Position numbers and translations under genes: made by a program | Notes under the pieces: generated by a model | The model's input: only the letters and a program-made list of their open reading frames with translations | The model's database searches: none | Told to the model about the DNA's origin: nothing | Part shown: piece after piece, positions 33,301 to 40,973 of the stretch | How the letters are laid out: each line of letters starts with the position of its first letter | Numbering within the stretch: the first letter of the stretch is position 1 | Source of the DNA: Anaerolinea sp. | GTDB taxonomy: Bacteria > Chloroflexota > Anaerolineae > Anaerolineales > Anaerolineaceae | Reading direction: 5' to 3' | NCBI GenBank assembly: GCA_029975055.1 | Contig: JARKPU010000051.1 | Location: 1 to 64,000, forward strand | Length of the DNA stretch: 64,000 nt

Positions 33301-35321
33301 TAGGCGCGGTTGAGCGCGTCCTGGTGCGAGTTGGCCGTCAGGCTGAAGCCCGCCCCGGCTTTGGCGACGGCATCGGCCAGCGAGGCCTGCGCGGCCTGGT
33401 CCACCGCGCCCTTCAGCGCAGGGTCGCCGCCTTCGGGCAGGCCGGTGACGAGCTGCGGCACGCTGAAGCCGTGCAGGTCGTAGCGCGGGGTGAGGATTTC
33501 GCTCTCGAGCAGGAAGTAGAGCTTGGCGAAGCCGGGATCTTGCTCGGCGAGGGCGAAGACCGATTCATCCACAATGGCCAGCCCGAGGGCCGATTGCACC
33601 CCCGCGCCATCCTGCCCGCTGACGGCGACCGCCAGCGCGGCCGTGTCGCCGGGGCGGTAGGAGGCCTGGCCGGGCGTCACCTGCACGGTCAGGTCGGCGG
33701 CGCGGTCCACCACCACCAGGCGCGAATCGCGCGTGATGCTGCCGGAGGAGAGCACTTTGTAGGCGTTGAGCTGCAGGGTGCCGTAGAGTTCGGGGGTCAG
33801 GTCTACCGCCAGTTCGGCTTTGCCGCCCTGCACCTCCACCGCGCGGGTGGAGACGGTCTGCCCGTCGCGGACGATATCGAGGTAAACCGTTCCGCGCGGC
33901 TGGGTGGTGAAGATCGAAAGGCGCATCGAATCGCCCACCTGATAGACGGGCTTTTCGGGGCGCAGAAGGACGGTTTCTTCGCTCCACTCGGCCTGGTAGG
34001 CAAAATCGGCGTGCGAGGTGTTGCCGCGCGCGTCCTGCGCGTCCACGCCGAAGTTCAGGTAGGGGCCTTGCGGGGTGAAGCGCACCTCGGCCATGCCGTA
34101 GGCATCGGTCTGTGCCTGCACCGACCGGCCGGTATCGTAGAAGGTCAGGTTCAGCGCCGCTTCGGCAGGCGAGCCATCGGGGTAGCTGGCGAGCAGGTAG
34201 AGAATGTTTTCCACCCCGGCACGCGGCACGCCGCCCTCGGGGATGGCCTCGATGACCAGCGCCGAGGCCGAAACGGGCAGCGAGAGGTTCGTGGATTCGG
34301 CGTGCTGAGCCAGGTCGGTGACATCGGCCTGAAGGTAGAAGCGCCCCAGGCCGCCTTCGAAGTCGCTGCCGGCGATGTAAGCGGGCAGATCGAACTCGAA
34401 GGTGAAGTTGCCCTGCTCATCGGTGGAGCCTTCGAGGGTGAAGACGCTGTTGCGCTGCACATCGAAGGTATAGCCTTCGATTTTCACCTGCCCGCCTGCC
34501 ACCGGCTTGCCGTAGAAGTAGGCCGCCTGCAGCGAGCCGCTGACGCGCTGGCCCGGCAGGTAGAAGCTGCGCTCGGTCTGCAGCGTCAGGTCGAACTTGG
34601 GCAGAACGTAGTGCTCCACGTTGACGGTCTTTTCGGACGAGGCGTTGCCGAGCAGGGCGGTGATCTTATAGGCCCCGGCGTTGACCTCGCCGGCGAGCTG
34701 GAAATCCGTCCAGGCCGCGCCGAAATCGGAGGTGGTGAGGCTCTCGCGGAACACCTTGTTGCCCTTGCCGTCGGCGATGGTCACCTCCAGCGCCTGCCCG
34801 GCGGCGGGGGTCAGGTCGAAGGCCGAGAGCGCCAGCACGCGCAGGTGGATGACCTGCCCGGGCTGGTAGATGGGCTTATCGGTGCTGAGCAAGAGGCGGT
34901 AGTCGCGCTCGACGGTGACGGGGCGCTCGATGGTGTCGCTGCCCAGGCGTGAGTTCGTCTCGATTACGAGCGTCTGCGCCGGGTCGATGCCCTCCGGCAC
35001 CTGGAAGCTCACATCGGCCGAGCCGGAGGGGCCCGTCTTGCCGGTGTAGAGCGCCAGCGGCTTGCCCGCTCCGCCCTGCGGTTTGAGCGAGATGTTCACC
35101 TGGGCGCCCTCCAACGGGGCGCCGTCTTTGCTGTCGCGCACCAGGATGCGCAGCGCGGCGCGGCTGCCGGGCACCAGGCGGTTTTGCCCGAGCAGGATCG
35201 TCTCGTGCTGGCTGAGGCGCTCGGGCAGGCGGTTAACGTAGAGGGTCGCGGCAACCGAGCCCGCGACCCCGAGGATTAACACGGCGATGAGGATGATGGA
35301 AAGGACGGTTTTGCGAGACAT
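30330..35321 (-). CDS. Alpha-2-macroglobulin family protein with an internal six-helix membrane domain
   Basis: 1663 residues from the ATG at 35321 (GGGAGGAG upstream). An N-terminal signal anchor (about 6-28) is followed by macroglobulin-like beta domains with YRLLLSTDKPIYQPGQVIH, the usual MG2-type motif. Residues about 683-877 contain six hydrophobic helices with charged loops (KERLFWR, RRKES, FFQRR) alternating with uncharged ones. Then comes the alpha-2-macroglobulin core (QYFPETMLWLPDA) and the thioester domain with GCFEQ (Cys1161, Gln1164), then the receptor-binding-like end. Bacterial homologues trap proteases in the periplasm or at the surface through the thioester. A multi-pass insert where the bait region belongs is unusual. 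Confidence 0.9.
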   Translation of the reverse strand: MSRKTVLSIILIAVLILGVAGSVAATLYVNRLPERLSQHETILLGQNRLVPGSRAALRILVRDSKDGAPLEGAQVNISLKPQGGAGKPLALYTGKTGPSGSADVSFQVPEGIDPAQTLVIETNSRLGSDTIERPVTVERDYRLLLSTDKPIYQPGQVIHLRVLALSAFDLTPAAGQALEVTIADGKGNKVFRESLTTSDFGAAWTDFQLAGEVNAGAYKITALLGNASSEKTVNVEHYVLPKFDLTLQTERSFYLPGQRVSGSLQAAYFYGKPVAGGQVKIEGYTFDVQRNSVFTLEGSTDEQGNFTFEFDLPAYIAGSDFEGGLGRFYLQADVTDLAQHAESTNLSLPVSASALVIEAIPEGGVPRAGVENILYLLASYPDGSPAEAALNLTFYDTGRSVQAQTDAYGMAEVRFTPQGPYLNFGVDAQDARGNTSHADFAYQAEWSEETVLLRPEKPVYQVGDSMRLSIFTTQPRGTVYLDIVRDGQTVSTRAVEVQGGKAELAVDLTPELYGTLQLNAYKVLSSGSITRDSRLVVVDRAADLTVQVTPGQASYRPGDTAALAVAVSGQDGAGVQSALGLAIVDESVFALAEQDPGFAKLYFLLESEILTPRYDLHGFSVPQLVTGLPEGGDPALKGAVDQAAQASLADAVAKAGAGFSLTANSHQDALNRAYALQKKFYGWMQTGAFYLFLLISLGIAASVIYPLGKERLFWRSLLTALGVLSFIVVLFLLVPLGENYAWATSPMDRLDVLFSLLGGRATLIYAVIVLLGLAGFFALVGVSIRRKESSLGWTVGLLPAFVVVLFLLAAFSMQSSSLPGKPALVAAVAAFLLVPLALWVRVSGFFFQRRALPALAAIPLGFLMLVGLLPLLGGAAAPRMAAAPEADMFAGRVVEEAMPLAMPLPTQTAGAAQRPAAQVKNAADQAAGGDGAAAQSEPPRLRQYFPETMLWLPDALTGPDGTLNLDVPVADSITTWRITALASSRDGRLGSIDAPLTVFQDFFIDLDLPLSLTVGDEVAVPVGIFNYLPEPQTVRLELEQAGWFELLGDPVQEVSIGANDISVAYFRIRAGQFGLQPFKVTALGSKMSDAILKQVRVYPDGRQMRTTASGRLQPGDPVSQRVLIPADAIAGTQSLTVKIYPGVFSQVVEGLDSILRMPYGCFEQTSSTTYPNVLVLDYLKATNQAAPEAQLKAEEYINLGYQRLTTFEVGSTGGFSLFGDAPADRMLTAYGLQEFADMSRVHDVDPALVRRAADWLMGQQAPDGSWENDRGLVHENTWASLGNDRLPVTAYITWSLIDAGFGAAPAPQKGLDYLRENYKQAKDPYVVALLANALVAGDLAAGSELSSTTQAVLEQLAALAQRDGQKAFWQSGVATFMGSEGQTGSIETTALAAYALLRANASPEVANAALAYLIAEKDSYGTWYSTQATVLSLKALIQSVRAGGERANASVSLRLNGSQERTLQVTPENFDVVQQVSFDDVNIGAENNVEIEVSGEGNLMYQVAGSYYLPWDKLALYPEIAPQEDLVSIAVAYDRAELAVNDTVQVNVKVSLNQQGGKAESALIDLGLPPGFAVQAEDLAALVARYDDTPPDYEFAKIERYELTGRQILVYISNLSNGRPIEFSFGLKAKFPLRVQTPPSSAYDYYNPDVQGELPPQTLVVNP

Positions 35322-35397
35322 GGGGCTTCTCCTCCCTGGAGCGAGTCGAACAAGTCTGCGCATAAGACGCGGAGAGGCGCGGAATTGTTCCGGGGCA

Positions 35398-35442
35398 GGC
35401 CCCCTCCCAAACCCTCCCCCAAGATCGCCGCGATCTTGGGGG
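35398..35442. repeat. C-rich palindrome, long form
   Basis: CCCCCAAGATCGC and GCGATCTTGGGGG form a perfect 13-base-arm hairpin (35416-35442), preceded by CCCCCTCCCAAACC. A related, degraded copy is at 59795-59843. It lies in the divergent gap between the macroglobulin and holB starts. Confidence 0.6.
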
Positions 35443-35516
35443 ACACCCGGGGTGCGCCCGAAGGGGCGGGGCTACGGGTGGGGGGTAATGGGCCGCGGGC
35501 GGAGGAGGCTTTGGGG

Positions 35517-35522
35517 TACAAT
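35517..35522 (+). promoter_or_regulatory. -10 box of holB (leaderless)
   Basis: TACAAT followed by seven bases (TAACCGC) and the ATG at 35530. No Shine-Dalgarno precedes the ATG. Confidence 0.55.
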
Positions 35523-35529
35523 TAACCGC

Positions 35530-36522
35530 ATGGGCTGGGATGTCATCGGTCACGAATGGGCTGAGCAGCTGCTGGCGGGGCACATCCGCCGCGGCGATGT
35601 GCGCCACGCCTACCTGTTCACCGGGCCGCCGGGGGTGGGGCGGCGCACGCTGGCGCTGCGCTTTGCCCAGGCGCTCAACTGCACCAGCCCGCTTTCGGCC
35701 GGGCAGCCCTGCCGCGCCTGCCGCATCTGCAAGCAGATCGAGCGCATGCAGCACATCGACCTGAGCGTGACGCAGGCCGAGCGCGAGGGCGGCACGCTCA
35801 AGGTGGAGCAGGTGCGCGAGCTGCAGCAGGCCCTCGCGCTGCTGCCCTACGAGGCTGCCTACCGCGTGGCGCTGCTGCTGCGCTTTCAGGAAGCCAACGC
35901 CAACGCGCAAAACGCGCTGCTCAAGACCCTCGAAGAGGCCCCCGCGCGCGTGGTGCTGCTGCTCACGGCCGATTCGCCCGATGCGCTGCTGCCGACGATC
36001 ACCTCACGCTGCGAGGTGCTGCGCCTGAGACCGCTGCCCTTTGACCTGCTGGAAGGCGAGCTGGCCCGGCGCGGCCTGCCGCCCGAAGAAGCCCGCCTGC
36101 TGGCCCACCTTTCGGGCGGGCGGCTGGGCCATGCCCTGCGCCTGCGGGCCGATCCGGCCGGGCTGGAAAAGCGCGCCGACCTGCTGAACGACTGGCTGGA
36201 ATTGCTCTCGGAGGGTAAAACCGGACGTTTTGCCTACGTGGAAGACCTCGCCCGCGGCGAGCGCGCAAAGGAACCCGTGCGGCTGGCCTTCCAGACGTGG
36301 CTCTCGGCCTGGCGCGATGTGCTGCTGGCGGCGGCAGGCGACGGGCTGCAACTGGTCAACCCCGATCGTGAGGGGGAGATCCGCGCCCTGGCGGGAGCGG
36401 TGGGGCTGGCGCAGGCGCGCCGGTGCGTGCGCGCGCTGGAGCGCGGCCTGGCGCGGCTGGACGCCAATGTCAACCCGCGCCTGCTGGCCGAAGTGGTGCT
36501 GATGGATTGGCCGAGGGTGTAG
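35530..36522 (+). CDS. holB: DNA polymerase III subunit delta'
   Basis: 330 residues from the ATG at 35530. It has the clamp-loader AAA+ fold: HAYLFTGPPGVGRRTLALRFA (a P-loop-like GPPGVGRRT, Lys replaced by Arg as in non-hydrolysing delta'), zinc-binding cysteines CTS...CRACRIC, and the sensor-1 region NAQNALLKTLEEAP followed by TITSRCEVLRL (SRC motif). Delta' is the stator of the clamp loader. The upstream open frame is ignored because a TACAAT box sits 7 bases before this ATG. Confidence 0.9.
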   Translation: MGWDVIGHEWAEQLLAGHIRRGDVRHAYLFTGPPGVGRRTLALRFAQALNCTSPLSAGQPCRACRICKQIERMQHIDLSVTQAEREGGTLKVEQVRELQQALALLPYEAAYRVALLLRFQEANANAQNALLKTLEEAPARVVLLLTADSPDALLPTITSRCEVLRLRPLPFDLLEGELARRGLPPEEARLLAHLSGGRLGHALRLRADPAGLEKRADLLNDWLELLSEGKTGRFAYVEDLARGERAKEPVRLAFQTWLSAWRDVLLAAAGDGLQLVNPDREGEIRALAGAVGLAQARRCVRALERGLARLDANVNPRLLAEVVLMDWPRV

Positions 36523-36528
36523 AAACAA

Positions 36529-36570
36529 CCCCTCATCCCCGGCCCTTCTCCCAAAGGGAAAAGGGGAGGC
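36529..36570. repeat. C-rich palindromic repeat between convergent genes
   Basis: CCCCTCATCCCCGGCCCTTCTCCC faces GGGAAAAGGGGAGG after AAA; imperfect. It may act as a terminator between holB and the beta-propeller gene. Confidence 0.5.
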
Positions 36571-36598
36571 GGGGATGGAATAATCATGCTTCTTAAGT

Positions 36599-37543
36599 TT
36601 ATACCGTCAGGCGGGTCACTTCGCCGCCCACCAGCCCCGCCCAGAGCGGGCTGCCGGGGGCAAAGCCGCGCGGAGCGTAGAGCGCGGTGATCTCATTCTC
36701 CGCGCTCAACTCGCTCAGGAAGGGCTGCCAGCCCTGGCCGCCGTCGCGCGAGATCCACGCCGCGCCGCTGCACAGCACGGCCATCTCGGGGCGGGCGGGG
36801 TATTCGGGCGAGAGCAGCACGCCGTTGACCGGCCCGTCGAAGACTTCGCGGCCCACGTGCTTCCAGCTTGCGCCGCCGTCGGCGGAGACGAGCAGCCCCT
36901 GCGACTCGGTGCCCGCGAAGAGCGTCCGATCGAGCCGGTAAGCGGGCGAGATGGCCAGGCTGAGAACCGTCTCGAAGCCGATGGGCAGGTCCACCTCGCG
37001 CCAGGCTCGCCCGCCGTTGGTGCTGCGGAAGATGCCCGTCTCGGCACCGGCAAAGAGGGTCTCGTCGGCGGCAAAATCCGGCGAAATCGCCAGGCTGTAA
37101 ATCGAGAGGTCGAGCAGGCCGAAGTTCCAGGGCAGCCAGCGCAGGCCGCGGTCGGATGAGCGCAGGATGCCGTCTTCCATCGTCCCGGCGAGCAAGACGC
37201 CGTCTTCGATGAAAGCCGGCGAGATGACCAGCGCGGTGATGGTCGGCGGGGGCGGGGGGGCCTTGCCGAGCAGCCAGGTGCGGCCGCCGTCGGCGGAGCG
37301 CAGCATGCCGCCGGCCATGCCGGCGAACACCGCGCCTTCGTGCGCGAAATCGGGCGAGAGGGCCAGCGCGGTGGAAGGGACGACTTCGGTGAGGTTGAGC
37401 GACTCGGTCGCCAGGGCCCAGGTGGCGCCGCCGTCCTCCGAGCGATACAGCCCGGCGGTGCTGGCGGCGAAGAACGTCTCTCCCTGCCCGGCGATGGCGT
37501 AAATGAACAGGTTGGGGTCGGGTTGTGAAGTGAGGTAGGCCAC
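36599..37543 (-). CDS. Asp-box beta-propeller protein (sialidase/Vps10/YCF48-like)
   Basis: 314 residues starting with GTG at 37543 (AAAGGGAG upstream). Repeats of about 50 residues carry Asp-box-type motifs: RSEDGGATW, RSADGGRTW, RSSDRGLRW, RSTNGGRAW, VSADGGASW and ISRDGGQGW, alternating with LAISPDF strands. This is a six- or seven-bladed propeller. No signal peptide is seen, so it may act in the cytoplasm or be a scaffold. It follows the GroEL-like gene by 12 bases and ends a six-gene run. Confidence 0.8.
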   Translation of the reverse strand: MAYLTSQPDPNLFIYAIAGQGETFFAASTAGLYRSEDGGATWALATESLNLTEVVPSTALALSPDFAHEGAVFAGMAGGMLRSADGGRTWLLGKAPPPPPTITALVISPAFIEDGVLLAGTMEDGILRSSDRGLRWLPWNFGLLDLSIYSLAISPDFAADETLFAGAETGIFRSTNGGRAWREVDLPIGFETVLSLAISPAYRLDRTLFAGTESQGLLVSADGGASWKHVGREVFDGPVNGVLLSPEYPARPEMAVLCSGAAWISRDGGQGWQPFLSELSAENEITALYAPRGFAPGSPLWAGLVGGEVTRLTV

Positions 37544-37555
37544 GCGGCTCCCTTT

Positions 37556-39214
37556 CTAGGCGGTGTCGAGCGATTCAGGCGGGCGCTTGCGGTGCACGAG
37601 CACGTCGGTGGTGAGGGCCAGCCCGGCGCTTGCGATGGCGCTGTGCACGGCCGCTTTGACCACGCTGGCGGCATCCCAAATGCCTGCCTCGGCCATATTG
37701 GCCAGGCGGCGGCGCAGCACGTCGTAGCCCCAGCCGGCGGGAGCGTTGCGCAGGTCGGCCATCACTTCGATATCTTCCAAACCGGCATTCCGCCAGATGG
37801 TGCGCGCCGGGGCTTCGAGGGCCTTGAGCACGATGCGGTAAGCGGCCTTTTCATCGGGGTCTTTGGCCTCATCCAGCAGCGGGCGGATGACCCGGCGGCA
37901 ATCGAGCAAAGCCGCGCCGCCGCCCGGCACCACGCCCTCGCGCATCGCGCCGCGCATGGCTTCGGCGGCGTTGGAGGCCAGCTCCTTCGTCTGCTCGATG
38001 TCCACCGGGCTGAAGCCGCCCACCCAGAGGGTGGCCGAGCCGCCCATCAGGTGGCCGAGGCGCGAGAGGAGCAGTTCGCGGGTGTCTTTATCGGCGGCGG
38101 AGGCAAACGAGCGGCGCAGCTCGGCGATGTGCTGGCGCAGGCGGCGCGGGTCGCCGCGGCCGGCCACCACGCCGAAGAATTCGCGCGTGGCCCAGGCGCG
38201 GCGGGCGCGCCCCAGGTGCGCGAGCTTGACGCCCGCCAGCGTATCGCCCGCGGCCTTGAAGAAAGGCTGCGCGCCGGTCAGGATGGCCAGGTCTTGCAGG
38301 GCGGCCTGGCGTTTGGTGGCCATCGCTTCGGGGGCCTTCACCCCTAAGACGGTGATTTTCTCGCGGTTGGTATGGAGAATGGACATGGCCCGGTCGCTCA
38401 AGACGGTGGCGACGATGACCAGGTTCTTGATCTGGTTGCCAATGGCCAGTTCGAGCAGGGGCAGCAGATCGGCAGGCTCGTTGATTTCCAGGTCGGAGAC
38501 GAACAGGTGGGCGTCTTCCATCTCTGAGCGCTGCATGACCGGGTTGTTGACCATATCGCGCGAGAACCAGCCGCCGTCCCAGTAGATGCCTTCCACGTAC
38601 TCGCGCTCCAGCTCGCGCGAGCGGCCCGAGCGGATCTCCAGGCGGCCGTACTCGCCGATGATGTCGAAGATCTCGCCCAGCTTTTCGGCCAGCGGGCGGT
38701 TGTGGGTGATCGTCTCGGCCAGCTGCGCAAGCTGTTCCTTGCCCTGCAGGTGAGTGCGCATGCAATCCAGCTCGGCGAGCAGCAGGGGCACGCAGCGGTC
38801 GAAAAAACCGCGCATGCGCATGGCGTTGCCGCCGCTGTTGATGATGTGGCGCACGCCCTGGTTGTAGACGGTTTGGAACATCACCGCCGCGGTGGCGGTG
38901 CCGTCGCCGGCCTTTTCTTGCAGCTTCCACAGGACGTGGCGGATGAACATGGCGCCCACATCTTCATCGCGGCCTTTCACCTGGATGATGCGCCGGGCGA
39001 TCAGCCCGCCGGAATCGAGCAGCTCGGGGAGCTGATCGTTCGCTCCGATGCGCTTGAGGGCGACAACGCGCGGCAGCGGCCCGAGCGTGGGGCGGATGGC
39101 GTCAACGATCAGGTTGATGCCGCGCTGCATTCCCAGCCGGGTTTTCGGCTGGAAGACAACATTGGGGCGTTGAAAATCGGTTGGGATCGGCGGTCGCGGG
39201 TTTCTGGGCATCAT
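37556..39214 (-). CDS. Divergent GroEL-like (Cpn60) protein
   Basis: 552 residues. The equatorial domain is recognisable: LLDSGGLIARR (KDG-type Asp52), GDGTATAAVM (Asp87 region) and EGVVPGGGAALLD near the C-terminal half. The catalytic Asp398 (in E. coli ARVEDALHATRAA) aligns with Asn in ELASNAAEAMRGA, and the apical domain is highly divergent. There is no GGM tail and no groES partner. A D398 change in E. coli GroEL makes ATP hydrolysis extremely slow, so this may be a non-cycling chaperonin. It sits between an ABC exporter and a propeller gene with 12-13-base gaps. A TAAAAT box lies 7 bases before the start, and no Shine-Dalgarno is seen. Confidence 0.8.
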   Translation of the reverse strand: MMPRNPRPPIPTDFQRPNVVFQPKTRLGMQRGINLIVDAIRPTLGPLPRVVALKRIGANDQLPELLDSGGLIARRIIQVKGRDEDVGAMFIRHVLWKLQEKAGDGTATAAVMFQTVYNQGVRHIINSGGNAMRMRGFFDRCVPLLLAELDCMRTHLQGKEQLAQLAETITHNRPLAEKLGEIFDIIGEYGRLEIRSGRSRELEREYVEGIYWDGGWFSRDMVNNPVMQRSEMEDAHLFVSDLEINEPADLLPLLELAIGNQIKNLVIVATVLSDRAMSILHTNREKITVLGVKAPEAMATKRQAALQDLAILTGAQPFFKAAGDTLAGVKLAHLGRARRAWATREFFGVVAGRGDPRRLRQHIAELRRSFASAADKDTRELLLSRLGHLMGGSATLWVGGFSPVDIEQTKELASNAAEAMRGAMREGVVPGGGAALLDCRRVIRPLLDEAKDPDEKAAYRIVLKALEAPARTIWRNAGLEDIEVMADLRNAPAGWGYDVLRRRLANMAEAGIWDAASVVKAAVHSAIASAGLALTTDVLVHRKRPPESLDTA

Positions 39215-39221
39215 AGGTCGA

Positions 39222-39227
39222 ATTTTA
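39222..39227 (-). promoter_or_regulatory. -10-like box before the GroEL-like gene
   Basis: TAAAAT overlaps the stop codon region of the ABC gene and ends 7 bases before the ATG at 39214. It may give an internal leaderless transcript. Weak because no -35 is evident. Confidence 0.4.
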
Positions 39228-39922
<695 letters not shown>

Positions 39923-39926
<4 letters not shown>

Positions 39927-40969
39927 GGCTGCCTCCGGCTGGAATCAGATTTGCGCAGGCGGTTGAGCCATGTGCGCAGGCGGCTTTCTTTTTCGGGCGC
40001 CTGGACGTTGGGGCCGACGGCCGCCACCAGGGCCTTCTCGCGCTCCGAGGGGGCCGCCGGGCGGATGAGGATGCCGTCGTCGGTCATTTCCACATACACG
40101 CGGCGCTGGATGCTGAGGCGCTCGAGGTATTCGCGCGGCACCTGCAGGCGGCCGGCGGAATCGAGCAGCACCACTTCTTCAAAGGTCACTTCCTCGGCCG
40201 GTTTGCCTTCCGGCTGGGCTGCTCCGGCTGCGGCCGGGGCGCCCTCGCCGTTGGCGGCCTGAGAGACCGTCTGGCGCACCACCTCGGTGGAGGTCTTCCC
40301 ATCGCGGATGGCCACCACTCTATCCACATGGTGAGCGATGGCCTGGTCATGGCTGACGATGATGGTGGTGAGGCCGAGGCGGCGGTTGAGGTCTTTGAAG
40401 ATGTCGAAAATCTGGCGGGCGGTGGCGGTATCGACTTCGCCGGTGGGCTCGTCGGCCAGCAGCAGGGTGGGGTGGTTGGCCAGCGCCACGGCGATGGCCA
40501 CGCGCTGCTGCTCACCGCCAGACATTTCCACCAGGCGGTGATGCTTGCGCTCGCCCAGCCCGACGGAATCGAGGAGCATCTCGGCGCGCTTGCTCGTCTC
40601 GCGCGTCACCTGCCCGGCGATGGTGATGGGCAGCTTGACGTTTTCGAGCGCCGAGAGGTAGGGGATGAGGTTGCGCGCTCCCTGCTGCCAGACGAAACCC
40701 ACGCGCGTGCTGCGGTAGGTGTTCAGGTCGGCGTCGCTCATTTTGAGCAGGTCGCGCCCGTCCACCATGATGCGCCCCGCCGAGGGCCGGTCGAGCCCGC
40801 CGAGGATGTTCATCAGCGTTGATTTGCCGCTTCCGCTGGCGCCCACGATGCCCAGCAGCTCGCCGCGGTGGACCAGCAGGTCGAGCCCTTGCAGGGCCAC
40901 CACTTCGAGGTTGGCGACCTTGTAAATCTTCACCAGCCCGTCGCACAAGATAAAGTTTTGATCATCCAT
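39923..40969 (-). CDS. ABC transporter ATP-binding protein with AbrB-like C-terminal tail
   Basis: 348 residues, about 115 longer than its neighbour. Residues 1-235 form a MacB-type ATPase: [46 protein letters not shown] and SHDQ. After an Ala-rich linker (about 240-262), residues about 265-305 (LLDSAGRLQVPREYLERL, then DDGILIRPA) match the swapped-hairpin AbrB/MazE DNA-binding fold. The fusion is unusual; the tail could dimerise the ATPase or bind DNA. It starts 4 bases after the permease stop. Confidence 0.85.
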
Positions 40970-40973
40970 AAGG

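Noticed and set aside
31500..34952. Very long open frame on the plus strand opposite the alpha-2-macroglobulin
   Set aside because: GC-rich codon bias on one strand leaves long open frames on the other. The sequence is His/Arg/Gly-rich with no domain, and the minus-strand gene has clear family motifs.
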